NCBI GenBank assembly: GCA_029721515.1
Contig: CM056550.1
Location: 16,677,119-16,741,118, forward strand
Origin: Synanceia verrucosa
Taxonomy: Eukaryota > Chordata > Actinopteri > Perciformes > Synanceiidae
Direction: 5' to 3'
Length of the DNA stretch: 64,000 nt
Shown one piece after another: positions 25,301-37,431 of the stretch. The notes under the pieces are model-generated. The model did no database searches and was not told the DNA's origin. It saw only the letters and a list, made by a program, of their open reading frames with translations. The translations under genes and the position numbers were made by a program. How positions within the stretch are numbered: the first letter of the stretch is position 1; each line of letters begins with the position of its first letter.

Positions 25301-28300
25301 CTCTGGAGCTGAAGTAGGTTAGTAAGACGACGAAACAGTTCAGCCAATCAGCAAAAAGCCTTAAAGCTGCAGTCTGTCTATCAACCAGCAGGGGGCGACT
25401 CTATGGTCGTATCGAAAATGATCCGACTTCTCTCTTGATTTATTCTCTCAGTAAACTGTGAACTTTAGCATTTCAACCACAAAAAAAGATATCAAAGGCC
25501 AAAAACCAAGATAGCGACACCCAAAATGATGAGCCAGATGCTTCAAAAACAGCCAACAAACCAAACGTGTATGTATACGTCTTTGTTTTTTTTTCGGCAG
25601 CCGGCACAAGAGGGCGCTCTCACACAGCCTGTGAGTAATACTGGGGCTTCTGGGAGATGTAGTCAGAGCATAAAGAGACGGTATACACCACAGAGATCAA
25701 AACAGGAAGTGGAGACGATCGAGATTAGAGAGCAAAACAGAATCTGGACAAAGAGTGGTGATTTTGGTGAAAGTGTCCTCTACTCTACCTCTGATAAAAC
25801 AAGAATGGAACAAGGTAAAAACAAACATTTTTTTCATGATGAAATAGAGAGTCTCTTCTTTCATTTGAGCTATTCACTGTTTTCAGAGACATAGTACTAA
25901 ATATTCTGTGAGTCTAGAAATATGACTCTACAAATATGACAAAAAGAGTTGTTAGCATGCACTCGTACAAATGCTATTTTAATGAAACTAGACAGAAAGT
26001 TTTAGTGCTAACTGAGGCATCCAGGTGTGAATTTGACCTTAACAGTGGTGTGAGTGTGGAGCAGAGGAGGGTCACTAAAGAAAAACAGAAATACTCAAAT
26101 ATGTAATTGAATAATGCAGACCTGTAAGCAGAAGATGATTGATTGAATCAGTGAAAGAGGCTTGTGTCACTTTTATTTAAACTAAAAATCACATTTTCAC
26201 CTTCTCGGAACATGAGTTTGTGTGTTAGTATTTCCTGTCTAGAATAATTAGCAGCAGCAGAGCAAACAGTCAGAGTGTTTCCTGCTTTTAATTCAGTGAA
26301 GAGAGACGCTGAGCCAGCTGCATGCTAATAAGAGTCCACTTAAATCTCTTTCAGTAGATTATTACGAATAAATTCCTGTCAGTGCCAACTCTGTGTTAGC
26401 AGGGTGGAAAAGCTAATGACAGCGAGCCGGTTCATCGGAGCTGCAGCCAGACTAACAGCAGCAGGAGTGAAAAGCTGTTGATCTTCTAGCACGACTTGTT
26501 CTGGATCTTTCTTCCCATCTGTTTGCTGTAACGACACATGATTCATTTCTTTGGCAGCTCTCGTTTTGCACATTTATGATGCAGACAGAAAAGTGCTAAA
26601 GGCCGTTTAAAGTGCAGGAAGCTGCCAGCTGACCACATGTTGGTGAGACTCGATTCATGTGATGGAAACAGATGAGAGGATAACATGCTGGGGATGGATA
26701 ACCGACTTCATCTGCTTCCACTGAAGAGATTCAGGGGCGTTTTATATTCAAGTTGTGAATGGTAGAAAATGTGGACAGAGAGGGATCATGACTGGTGCCT
26801 TTTTCCTCTTGATTATATTTTTGTAGTTTTTACAGGTAGTGTCTGCAGAAGACGATACCACTGACTGTCAGAGGTTTTAAAATTTTGCATTTGAAGGTTT
26901 TAATTTGCACTCAACTGTCTGATATAACCAGTGTTCATTTTAGACCTTCTTCAGTGGGCATCCTGATCCTGTTTAGTGAAAACACTTTTAGTCGCCGTCA
27001 ATGAACTTTGTGAACCACAGACTGTTTGAGTGATTTCAGAGGTGGAAACACCCACCAAGTGGGAGGAAGTTGGACTTTAATTCTGACAGAATAAAAAGCA
27101 AAGTAAAGGAACTTAGAGGAGTTAGCAGAGAGTCTGACTGACCCGAGGCTGAAGGCAGATTTAGAGTTTGGAGGGAAAGCTGAGTCAGCTCTGCACAGGA
27201 AGTCCACGTCTGTTTCCAGCAGCTTAGAGGATAAACTGCTGTTTACTAAACTCTGTGTGTGTGTGTGTGCGTGTGTGTGTGTGTGTGCGCGCTTTCCTCT
27301 GAATCTCTAAATGTTGATGAAAAACACAACATCAGTTTGGATGCAGATGTCTTTTTCTTTTAGCTTCTCCAAACCAAAAACACAAGAAGAATAGTGTCAG
27401 GATGGGATAAACTGTTTTGATGTGCTTCAGTCCAGACAGATATCACTTCTGTATTTCTGTTCGTCTCATCCCTTCTCGAACCATCTCGTCCTCTCTCTGT
27501 GGACCAGATGAAGCTGCCGGTGCTGCTGCTCGGCCGCTCGGCGGACCTTCGTCCCGGTGAGTTCGTGGTCGCCATCGGCAGCCCGTTCTCCCTGCAGAAC
27601 ACCGTCACCACCGGCATCGTCAGCACCACCCAGAGAGGGGGCAAGGAGCTGGGCCTCCGAAACTCCGACATGGACTACATCCAGACTGACGCCATCATCA
27701 ACGTGAGTGACAGATAAAAAGACGCCTCAGTCTTCTTGAGGTTCAGCAGTTTTTCTCACAAAATTCAACAAAACACAACATTGCATCGGTGCATTCATAA
27801 TTATTTAGTAAGCATGTGTGTAACTGCAGCAGGAAGTAACTGAGATCTATATGATATACATCTATATTCATTATTACATCTATGACTGCTCAAATAGTTC
27901 ATCATGTCTCTCTCACATGTTGTGATTTCTTCACATATTTTGTTTTCTTGCAGTACGGCAACTCAGGAGGACCACTAGTCAATCTGGTGAGTGTTGAAAA
28001 TCTAAAGAAATCATCATTTCAATGTATTTTCACCTTTTGTTTGGGGAGCTGAAGGCAAATTTCTCTCACCAAGAGATTCGTGTGCATCCCAGTTTCAGAG
28101 ATGGTGAGAGGGGAAAGAAAAGTTCAGTATCTCCTATAAACAACACCAGGGCCGGTAAAGTCCTCGTTAAGAGGAGTAAAAAACAGTTATGGGAGGTCGG
28201 TTAGGTAATTCTTGGCAAATAATCTGCAGCTGACTCTGATCATGAGATTGTTTTCAGCCGCTTGTTTCACTAAAACAAAGAAGAGTGTGGCGTCAGAAAG

Positions 28301-28336
28301 GCTGTTTAACAAGATTCACGTGGAAGCTGGACTTTA

Positions 28337-28370
<34 letters not shown>

Positions 28371-30837
28371 TGCAGGACGGCGAGGTGATCGGCATCAACA
28401 CCCTGAAGGTCACGGCAGGAATCTCCTTCGCCATCCCATCAGACAAGATCCGTCAGTTTCTGGCAGAGTCGCACGACCGACAGGCCAAAGGTGGAGCAGC
28501 CCTCTCTCTCTTTTAACCTTCATGTTGTTGTTGAGCTCCTGATTGGTTCACAGAGAAACAAATAAAGTAAATAAAGAAGATGATGGACCTCACATATTCC
28601 TTCTTCCTCAGGTAAAACGTTCCAGAAGAAGAAATACATCGGCGTCAGGATGATGAACCTCACGCCAACGTAAGTTCCTGTTTCCTGTTTACACATTAGA
28701 GGATATATAAATAAGATAAATAGATAAAAACAGCATTATTTTAGTATTTGAATGAGTTCTGTTGTACGAAAGAAAACCACTTAAGTGTGAGAACCGATCG
28801 AATGGGAAATGTGAGCTCAGCTTTAGCTACCTGCCGTCAAATGACGACTATAAACAGGAATGAGAGTGAAGTGAGGACACTCAGGAGCTGCCCTGCAGAG
28901 AATCACAGCAGGAAACGCCTCAAAACGCCAAAAACAACAACGACTCCATGACAGACAGCGGCAGGTTTTAACCATCCAGTCACTTAATAATGTTACAGTA
29001 ATACTGACTGCTCCTCTGAAGCATCTCTTCAGATTATTACAGTGAACATTTTATTACATATAGTGCTAAATTTATCATCATATGTCTGTAGGTTCTCAGG
29101 TAAATGTGTTGGCCTTTCAGCATTATGTTTTTCTAATAATTATTTCAGGTTAATGCGTCCTGCGAGTCGCCCAGCTAGAAAAGTTTCACTTTCTCTTTTC
29201 TAACATCATATTATCAGTGACTAAATGCACTGAAGCATCACTTCAATCCTGTTTTTTACCAGAGATGAGCTCATATTTGGAAATAATTTTAAATAAATGT
29301 CAGTCCATTTAGAGTCAAACTACAGATTAGACGACTGATTGTCTACTATTATAATAAAACATACCAAACAGTATATTGTAAATGTTTGTGGTTAATGGAA
29401 AAATACCGAACATTTAAATTGTGGTAGCTGATGAAGTGATTATTGAGCATCGTGTTATGTGTGAACTGGTATTCACAACCTGATTAAAGAGATGTGTTGT
29501 TGAAGTTTTACCACAGATATTCAGAGCAATGCTTCACGTGATGGACGTTAAAATGAGTCACGATGCTTCAAGCCTTCAAGTTTCATGAAGAGCTGATGTC
29601 TTCTTCCTTCCCGTCAGGCTGGCGAAGGAGCTGAAGGAGAGGCAGTCAGACTTCCCAGATATCACCTCCGGGGCGTACGTCATCGAGGTCATCAGCCGGA
29701 CTCCAGCTGAGACGTGAGTGTCCACTGCCCAGTGTGTTAAAGTGGGCTTAAAGTAGGTTAAATACTCAGTCACCTGCAGAATATTCACTATTTTGTCCTC
29801 CAGAAAGACGTTTAGCGTCCACATGAAAAGCTTGTTGACACCAAACCACAGCTCTTATTGTCCTCTTATTTCAAGATGATCTGACGGTGCTGAAAAGGCA
29901 TTTTATTCTAGACTTTTCTGTGTGTGAAGTCTGCAGGATATGGAAAGTTCACTTCTGGTTTTAAAGCTGCTGGCAGCAAAGGGAAGGACCAATCATGACT
30001 GTTTCCCACCCAGAGTGTCCAGCTCTGGCAGGGAGTCTCAAAAAGAGGCTGCTTCATTACTTCATGTGTAAAAAATAAAGCACCTGAAAACCAGGCTTCA
30101 AAGCTTAAATATTTCTCTATAACATCACACATTAATGAGCAACAAACAAAGTTAATATAAAGGAAAATAACGTTTCTGACTCAGACATGGGCAAACTATG
30201 GCCCGCGGGCCATATACGGCCCGTTTGTCTTTTCAATCCGGTCCACCAAACAAAGCTACTATCAAATTATAGTATTAAATTCAATTATATTATATTTAGG
30301 GCTGAACTATGGTAAGTCTAACTGGACAAAGTTACGAAATGCGAAACATCTAAAGAAGATGAAAGCAGGTCATGAAGCAGAACTCCATTCAAAAAATCAA
30401 GGAAACTAACAACGTAGTCGTAACTAACAATCAAACATGCTGATCAAAATAGATTAACCATCTTTTCTGAATCTGTCCAAACTTCTCCTGTAATTCGGCA
30501 AACAAATATTCCACCAAAGAGCATCGTTAATTTGTTACGTGAAATAGACGAAAAGACAAAGAGAAAACAGTGTGTCCAGTGAGTCAAATGGTTTGCTCTG
30601 TTCTAAATTGTAGTTATAAGTTATATATATGTTCTGCTAAAGACAAAAACCCTTGTTTCTCGTGACAGAGCTGGTCTGCAGGAGAGAGACGTCATCATCA
30701 GCATCAACGGCGAGCCAATCTCCTCGGCCAGTGATGTCAGCGCTGCCATAAAGCGAGACGAGATGCTGCGAACGGTGGTGAGACGAGGCAACGAGGACAT
30801 CATCCTCACCATCGTCCCTGAGGAGATCGAGCCTTGA
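18109..30837 (+). CDS. htra1: HTRA1 secreted serine protease
   Basis: Ten coding exons run 18109-18568, 21150-21249, 21817-21931, 22025-22114, 27508-27702, 27954-27986, 28376-28490, 28612-28669, 29618-29713 and 30669-30837. They encode 476 aa (human 480), with all junctions GT-AG and in phase. Residues 1-22 form a signal peptide. A cysteine-rich IGFBP-like module (GCPEKCD...CDCCPVC) follows, then a Kazal-like module (CGSDGVSYRNICEL). The trypsin-like domain carries the catalytic triad His216 (TNAHVV), Asp246 (EKADIALIK) and Ser324 (GNSGGPL). A C-terminal PDZ domain covers about residues 375-470. The family forms trimers that cleave extracellular matrix and modulate TGF-beta/BMP signalling. 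Exon 1 is much richer in CpG than its surroundings. Introns 1 (2.6 kb) and 4 (5.4 kb) hold only repeats and unrecognised sequence. The a/b teleost paralogue is not resolved. Confidence 0.96.
18150..18500. promoter_or_regulatory. CpG-rich htra1 first exon (CpG island-like)
   Basis: CG dinucleotides are dense here (for example GGGTCGCGAATAGCCAAGCG), while flanking DNA is AT-rich and CpG-poor. This also explains overlapping spurious open frames on both strands. Confidence 0.5.
18580..18609. repeat. (TG)n microsatellite behind htra1 exon 1 donor
   Basis: About 14 TG units begin about 12 bases after the donor at 18569 (GTGAGC). Confidence 0.9.
19090..19413. repeat. Compound (CT)n / (CA)n / (CG-containing) repeat cluster
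   Basis: Two copies of a GAGGATTGTGTGT unit separate (CT)n tracts at about 19090-19188, followed by a short CA run. At 19311-19413 a CA tract is interrupted by CACG units (CGCACGCACGCACGCACG). The cluster lies in htra1 intron 1. Alternating purine-pyrimidine CA/CG tracts are prone to form Z-DNA. Confidence 0.93.
21706..21812. repeat. CATGTCTTCATGTCCTCACGTC-type minisatellite at htra1 acceptor
   Basis: Imperfect copies of CATGTCTTCATGTCCTCACG run directly into the acceptor of the htra1 exon at 21817. That exon encodes catalytic His216. The repeats are pyrimidine-rich and form the upstream part of the polypyrimidine tract. Confidence 0.85.
24150..24340. repeat. Possible decayed transposon fragment in htra1 intron 4
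   Basis: G/C-rich words such as GAAGCCCCCCTGGAATAATT and GGGGCTAAGCCCCCTCA stand out from AT-rich surroundings. They resemble the ends of a common fish DNA-transposon remnant. No intact terminal repeats were seen. Confidence 0.3.
25555..25950 (+). mobile_element. Truncated copy of TTAA-flanked MITE (htra1 intron 4)
   Basis: From about 25555 to 25950 this is homologous, in reverse complement, to the intact element at 48951-49384. Shared landmarks are AAGAGGGCGCTCTCA, AAAGAGACGGTATACACCAC, TACTCTACCTCTGATAAAAC and CATAGTACTAAATATTCTGT. Its terminal inverted repeats are missing or degraded, so it is the older copy. A 122-codon open frame across it is fortuitous. Confidence 0.75.
27253..27290. 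repeat. (GT)n microsatellite
   Basis: Interrupted GT tract (one GC interruption in the middle) about 220 bases upstream of the htra1 exon at 27508. Confidence 0.9.
28339..28368. repeat. (GT)15 at the htra1 acceptor
   Basis: A pure 30-base GT tract is followed only by CCTGCAG and then the exon at 28376. It therefore occupies the place of the polypyrimidine tract. The exon is 115 bases, so skipping would shift the frame just after the Ser324 exon. Confidence 0.95.
30185..30260. mobile_element. hAT-like transposon end fragment in last htra1 intron
   Basis: CATGGGCAAACTATGGCCCG, with the palindromic CCCGCGGG and a nearby GGCCCGTTTG, matches the style of hAT-type termini (CAG...CAAACTATGGCCCGCGGGCC). 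No matching opposite end was found before the exon at 30669. Confidence 0.45.
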
Positions 30838-31173
30838 CGTCTCCGCTGAACGAGCGAACGCTCAACAAGCTCTCGGTGTTTTTCAACCAATCAGGAACAC
30901 TTTGAAAAACCAAGCGACCAATAGCGGATGATCGTGTCTGGGGCCACGCCTCCAGCGTTTAAGAACTTGTAATTATTTCCACTGCTTCTTCTGGACGTGG
31001 ACGTGAAGCTTCAACCCTGTCGTCACGTTACTTTACTTTCCTTCATCTCAGACCTTTTATATTCTACTAACTACGTACCGTACTTCTGTTTTGTTGTTTC
31101 TTCTTGATGGAATATTTTTAATAGTATTTTTGACTCTATGTGTTTGATGAGTTTTTTTTGCAAAAAAAAAGGG

Positions 31174-31179
31174 AATAAA
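31174..31179 (+). terminator. htra1 polyadenylation signal
   Basis: AATAAA about 340 bases after the stop, followed by a T/GT-rich stretch (TTGTTGTTTTTATTG). It is the best candidate 3' end. Confidence 0.65.
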
Positions 31180-33018
31180 ATGATTTTCTAAATTGTTGTT
31201 TTTATTGACAGTGTCTGTATACTAACTGCAAGTTCATGTTTGATCTGAAAAAAAGGAACAAAAATAAATACAGTAGCATCTTGTGGTCGCTAACATACGC
31301 TAACATTTTTCAAAAATATTTTTACTAAATAATATCTGAAGGTTCCTGAAAGCTAAATGCACTTTAACTGATTTATATATCCCATGAAATTAATTTATGA
31401 TCAAAGTATAGTGAGAGAGCGATGAATGCCCTATAAGGACAAGTTTATTTTTACTGCCTAAACCTAATCAAGTTGTTTCCTGTGAAAACAGAAGTGTGTA
31501 TTTCAGTGTAACAGGTAGAAATAGACTCGTTTTGCTGGACATTTGTTGGAAAATGAGAACAATAACTTTTGTGAGTCTGAGCTTCTGGACACACTGAGAT
31601 GTTTTCCACATCATCATGTATTTGCGTTGCTTCACATTATTCTCTGAAGTTAATATCCTCTCTGGTACATTTGGGCTTCGACGCCAGAAGCCGACGTAAC
31701 ACTCTTTACCTTCTGGACACAGTCCATCAGCTTTTCCTCAAACCAGGTCACTCCAGTTATCCTCCTGTCCACCTGAAGCTTAAATTATTAAATGGCGATA
31801 ATGGATCCAGAGGCACTATAACTCTCAGCTTAGAATAACTGAGACAAATCATTAGAGATGTAATGTGAAAATGAATGGAGCAGAAGGTGAAGTCCAGCTC
31901 CACCTCAGCTCCAGTTCACAAGGAGACGGAGAAAACAAGTTGAGAAAGAGCTCCATCACCTCTCAAACATCTTGTTCTCTGAGACTCTGACGTCCCTCGG
32001 TGCCGTGTTACACACTGAAATATAAAATTAGCTTGACATAATGTTGGCCTGGTGTGTGTGTTGTGTCACACAGTGAGGTTAGTAATGATGTCTTCTCTGT
32101 TCATGGAGGCCACAGCCTTTTCCCACAGAAAACTTACAGTAACATCATCTACTGTAGTGTTTTAATCAATAAATGAATGGATAGCAGTTATTTTAGCTGA
32201 ACACTAAAATGCTACTAGTTCAGTGCTAAAACATTTGTACAGCATGCACCACGGGTCAAAATACATCATCTTTTATGACATAAAGGTCATAAAATGACAG
32301 ATTAGGAACAAACTGCATCTCCAAAACTTCTAACATGCAAATTCGCTCAAGATGTTTTATAAACTCAGTGTCAACTTCTACACCAGATTAAATCGGCCAA
32401 AAAGTCCACAAACCACTGAACTGTTCTATCAAATTAAACATAACATGGAGCAGCTCCATGCTGGTATCTTGGTGTTGAGTTAATCACAGTCAGATGAACC
32501 AGTGATCTGATCCACTGAGCAGATTTTCTCCTCTGCTGACTCAGCGTCTGTCCTCCACTTGTCTAACATCCACACTTCATTTCATAAAGTATCCTCCTCA
32601 TTTCATGCTTCGTTGGACAGCAACCATCCCTTTCTTTTTATATTTTGGGAACTTCAGATGATTCTCCAGACTTTCGGTGACCTTCACGGTTCACACTGAT
32701 GAGTCAGCGTTACTGTAAGGAACCACTGGCAAAGCAACATTTTCCTCTACCAGCCACTGTCGTCCACACACAGTATCCATAAATCAGCACTGTCGACTCT
32801 TTAAAGTATTCTCTGACTCATATGTTTTGTCTCCAGCCCAAAGATACCAAACTGAAGGCCAAAATGTTCTGCTTGTTAGCTTCTCTCCTCTCCTCTGTGC
32901 ATAAAACATGAGATCTCTGCAGTCCCACGTCATTCATTCAAGAGCTCAACTTCTTCCTGATGCTTTTTGTTGCACTTCTCTCTGTCAAAAAAGAGCACAT
33001 TCATCTGTATAAATATAT

Positions 33019-33024
33019 TTTTAT
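33019..33024 (-). terminator. Candidate paat polyadenylation signal
   Basis: AATAAA on the minus strand, about 515 bases beyond the paat stop codon. Other sites are possible. Confidence 0.4.
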
Positions 33025-33539
33025 TGCTTTTTATGTCAGCACAGTTATTAAAATTATCAACATCAAAGGTCCTACAGTTTACATTGGCAGCATATTACAG
33101 ACATGTACTGTATATTATTTCCAACATGACGTATTAAAAACACATTATAATCATTCAATCCAAACGGTATCAGTGCAGTTACAGAACACTGACTGGAAGA
33201 TCATGTGATCATGAAACCTGGAGTGTCTTCATGCACATTTTAACGTGAATAAATAAGTGTTCTGCTGGTGTTGCATGTAAGTTAGCATCGTGTTAAAACC
33301 TGCTGACAGCAGCATGGATAGGATCACCCAGTTTTTAAAAAAAAAACCCTGCTTGGTTTGTGTCTTTAAGCCGAGCAGAGAGACGTTCAGGACCGACCAA
33401 CAGCGTCTCGTTCATTTGTTATTTCATCAGAGATGAAAGACGAGCGAAGCGTTACAGAAGCTGCATCTTCTTTTTAGCAGATTACTGTGGCTAGCCCTTT
33501 TGTTTCCACAGGCAGAAAGGCTTCCAGGTTACGTGTCAG

Positions 33540-36500
33540 TCATTCGGTGGTTCTGGTCTCAGTGGCCGTCTGCTGCGACGCTCCTCCGTCTCCCTGGTTG
33601 GAGACGACATGCGGCAGGACGCTCAGCAGGACCTTCTCCAGCTTCTGCTCCAGGGCGTCCAGCCGTTGGTCCACATGCTCCTTCAGCCTCCTCTCCATCT
33701 CCTCCAGACGACGCTCCATGGCGACGTCCAGCTCCCTGCAGAAAGGACGGAGCATGACGATAGATTTGATTAAAAAACTGTCTCTTTGAGAACATCAAAA
33801 CCTTCAGTAACGTAAAAAGGAATGAAAACAGCAGCAGTACAGTGATCAAAACAGCAGCTTTAAATGTTAAAATAGAGGAAATTTAATGCAAATACAAATC
33901 TTTTCTACACAAAAGTAGAAGAACTGAGATAAAAGCATGTGGATATTCTTCTTGACCCGTGGTGGCACTGGACGTTACTGCCGTTAACAACATGCATGGA
34001 GAATAAGAAGGAAATGACTGGACTCTGTGCACTAAAATGAGCAGAAAGGTGAACTTAAATCTAGTGTAGAGGAATGAGAGTCAGTGTGACTCATGACCAT
34101 GAACAAACATGAATCCACATCAGAGAGAAAACCTCAAATATAAACACAGACACCCAGTCAGTACTGACTGACAGAGTTCTTCCCCCAGAAATCCTGCTGT
34201 GTCCACCTCATTTCAGCCTGAATGACACTTCATTTCATGACCACCGAGACAAAACTTTCAAAACCAGGAGTCTTTATAAAACATCCTCCTCTTTTTCCAC
34301 CGTCTCAAACATTTCCACTCTTTCTGCACGTCTTTGCATTTGGGGTTTCTCAGCATTACTCTTTTACCCTCAATGATCCTGAAGAATCCTCAAACCGCCT
34401 TCACATCTTTGTCAAACCAACGCCACCGCCGCTCTGGCAGCTCCAGTTACTGAACCGCTCTGACCACCAGAGGAAAACCTGACTGCTTCTGGTAGCTGAT
34501 GTTACAGAGCAGCCTCAACAGACCAGAATGTAATGCAACAGCTCAGGTTTGGCTCTAAGCAGCAACACTAACCGTTTCTCCTCTTTCTCACTCCCTCCTC
34601 CAACCAGTCATCTGCACGACTAAAAGAAGCAACTTCCTGCATTTGTGGGGAAAAAAAGAGAGGTTGAAGGACAGTTCACATTCACATTTCTCAAGCTAAC
34701 TAAATATTTTAGCCTGTGGTAACTACACGGATATGTTTTGGCAAAACGTACCGCTGAGCTGCTGCCGTCTCCTCAATGTGAGTCACTCCTCAGCTGACGT
34801 TCGCTCTGAACCCACATGTGCAGTCAAAGAGCCTCATTTATCAAACCACACACTGTAACAGCAGCTCATGAACACATTTATAACTGTAGAGTGAAACTAA
34901 CACCAGCTGTAAGTTAAGATAACTGATAAAGAGCCTTTGCATCAGCATTGGCTTAAATATTAGATTTATTCAACGATGAATGGTGCAGTTTGCTGTCAGT
35001 TTAATGATTCACGCTCACAGCAATGCTGATAAATGAACTCCATTGTGTCCGTGTCAGCCTCCTCACTGCACTGCTGGTCAAACCAGACCCCAGATCAGCT
35101 GTTCACTGAACAGTTACCAGGATACCTTATTTATAAAGAACATCACTGAATTTATTATCATGCATGTCATGATATGTGGTATGTGTTTGGTCGGTGAATA
35201 GTCGATCATGAGGACGTCAGCTTTCAGCAAATAATGTGAGCTCAGACCACCAGAACTAAATGACTCTCTGTTTCACCCACAGCCTCTGATCGTCAGTCTG
35301 TGACCGCGCCTCTATGAAACATGCTTATTGTTTCTGCTACAGTACTTTCTATTCAACAAAGACTCAAATATTCTATTATTTGCAAACATGCAGGGATGTA
35401 AAATCTATTAAAGAGCTTCTGAGGAAAACAAAACAGCAGGAAAACTAACGATAATAATAACAATAGTAGTATACTAAGAGTTTGCATGTTTGGTAGTGTT
35501 ACTTTTTGCCACAGGGTGGAGCTATTTTATCTAGTTACAGACCAACAACATTGAGCTTCTTCTTCATGCAGAGCGCTGATGGTTCAGTTCAACAGATATG
35601 ACAGCAGTCACTTCACTGAACTGACTGAACTTCACCCACCATGAGCCGTTTCTCATCATCTTCTCCTTCTCTGCCAGCGCCGTGGCATCATCCAGTCTGA
35701 GCTGCGTCACCTGACCACAGAGGTTCTGGAGCACCGGCAGCAGCTCAGGGCCGGGGCCCGATGGAGCCTGGCCGGGGCCCAGCCCGTTCAGGAAGCGTGA
35801 CATCATCTCTGCCAACTGGATGTGGCTCACCGGGCCTCCAGTCTCACTATTCGCTAGAGGAAACAAACATACTTACAGTTTTTTCTTATTTGATTCATGA
35901 AAACTATAATAATAATAATGATAATAATAATAATACATGCTTTGGCGAACTGAAGATGATCCTTACTTATGTTCTTGGTGTTAACCCCAGAGGCTGATGG
36001 GTCTGGAGAGGAGGCGCTTGAGCAATCTGATATCACTCCGTTCTGAGCTGTTGGAGTTTCATCTGCAGGCCTGATGGAGCTGACTGGTGGCTGGTGGCAC
36101 AGAAACAAGACACTCTGAATATATCTGGTATGCAGAATGTGCAAATATTTTCTGAGCAGCACAGATAATACTGATACCCTGGAGGATGCAGGCTGGTGCT
36201 GGCTGCTTACAGCTGCTGGACAGATGTTGGTTCCTTGGGCCAGGGCGGAGAAGACTCCTCCACCCATCAGGAGAGGCAGGAAGCCGCCCAGAGAGCCGGT
36301 ATGGTTCTGGAGAGAAACACAATCACTATGTCAAGCAGCAAGTTGACTTTCATAGTGAGGTGAAATGAAGTGAAACCAAAGATTAGACCTCACGCCACAC
36401 TTTGGAAAACAATAATGAGTGAAGCACAAACAAGTTAGTATGTTTATTTTCCCACTCATTGTCATTAAAGGTCATAAGTAACTCACTGCTCCTTTACTCC

Positions 36501-37409
36501 CACCTTCTGCTGGAAGTGCACCATGTCCATGAGGTTCTGGGCTCCCGGCGAGAGGCTCGCTCCCATCTCCTCAACCAGACACTGCACCTGCTGCATGTCG
36601 ATGCCGGTGCCGTGGGCAACGCAGGGCTGCAGAGGCTGGAGGCCCACGATGACCCGATGCACCAAAATACTGCTTCTACCACCCAGGGACAGCAACTGGC
36701 AGAACCAGATGACACAAATGTATACATCTGGATGAAAGAAATATCTGAACAGTTCATAGATATGAAGTTTAAAGTAAGGAGGACACAAGGGTCTCTAGCA
36801 GAGTCTCTGAACTCAGCTCACCTTCACTTCACAGGCTGAGGACGGATGCTCCAGGATCAGCTGTTTCTTATAGAAAGGCCCTCTGTCTGAACCACTTTCA
36901 CATCCCATCATAAATTTATAAGAAGTTAAATTCTGCTCGGTCAGCTCAAAAACATGCAACAAAAATGCAACCCCAGCCATGATAACTGTGTTTGTACCTG
37001 TCTGTCTGGACGCTGTCGTCCCTCTCCCCTCGTATTGTGCCACAGTATTCTCCCATCTGGTTGTACGCCTCCAAGGTTCGAGCCTCGCTGATGATCAGCA
37101 GGCGGCTGATGGCAGCAGAGGACTGAGGGGTGCAGCGGAGGGTCAGGACACAAGGAGAGCCTTCCTCTGTCTGCTCCAGCAGCACCGGACCACTGCTGTG
37201 AGCAGGAGATATGAGTTAAAGGTGCTGTTCTCCCAAAATATGCAGGTACTTTGATAATTGCTTTCATAGAAGCTAAAAGCTTCTCACCAGTTTGACTCAT
37301 CTGTCTCCTCTTCGTTGCTGATGTGAACAGCAAACAGGATGTCAGCCAGCTGATGTCCCTGAGCCGGGCAGGTCCAAGCAGCTTCTCTCTTCACAGCAAT
37401 GTCCACCAT
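33540..37409 (-). CDS. paat: ATPase PAAT (C10orf88 orthologue)
   Basis: Read on the minus strand, the coding exons are 37409-37288, 37195-36998, 36882-36822, 36695-36504, 36306-36211, 36090-35967, 35853-35640 and 33735-33540. All are GT-AG and phase-consistent, totalling 400 aa (human about 445). The segment SEARTLEAYNQMGEYCGTIR resembles the conserved part of C10orf88 as I remember it. The last exon encodes a strongly charged coiled coil (MERRLEEMERRLKEHVDQ, about residues 336-375). PAAT is described as an ATPase that binds the mitochondrial ABC transporters ABCB7, ABCB8 and ABCB10. The chosen ATG has an ideal context (ATC ATG G). The frame is open upstream to the acceptor at 37431 but has no further ATG. 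A noncoding 5' exon with donor at 37749 is likely. Identity rests on remembered similarity and 10q26 synteny. Confidence 0.85.
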
Positions 37410-37431
37410 GATGTTACAGAGGCCACAGGGA

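Larger units (their letters stand above)
30838..33539. other. htra1 and paat convergent 3' UTRs and intergenic spacer
   Basis: The htra1 3' UTR probably ends about 20 bases after AATAAA at 31174-31179. On the minus strand an AATAAA (plus-strand TTTATT, 33019-33024) could end paat transcripts. No gene is recognised between about 31200 and 33000. Confidence 0.6.

Noticed and set aside
25526..25894. A 122-codon open frame in htra1 intron 4
   Set aside because: It lies over a transposon remnant also found at 48951-49384. The two copies share frames only by DNA homology and have no transposase similarity.
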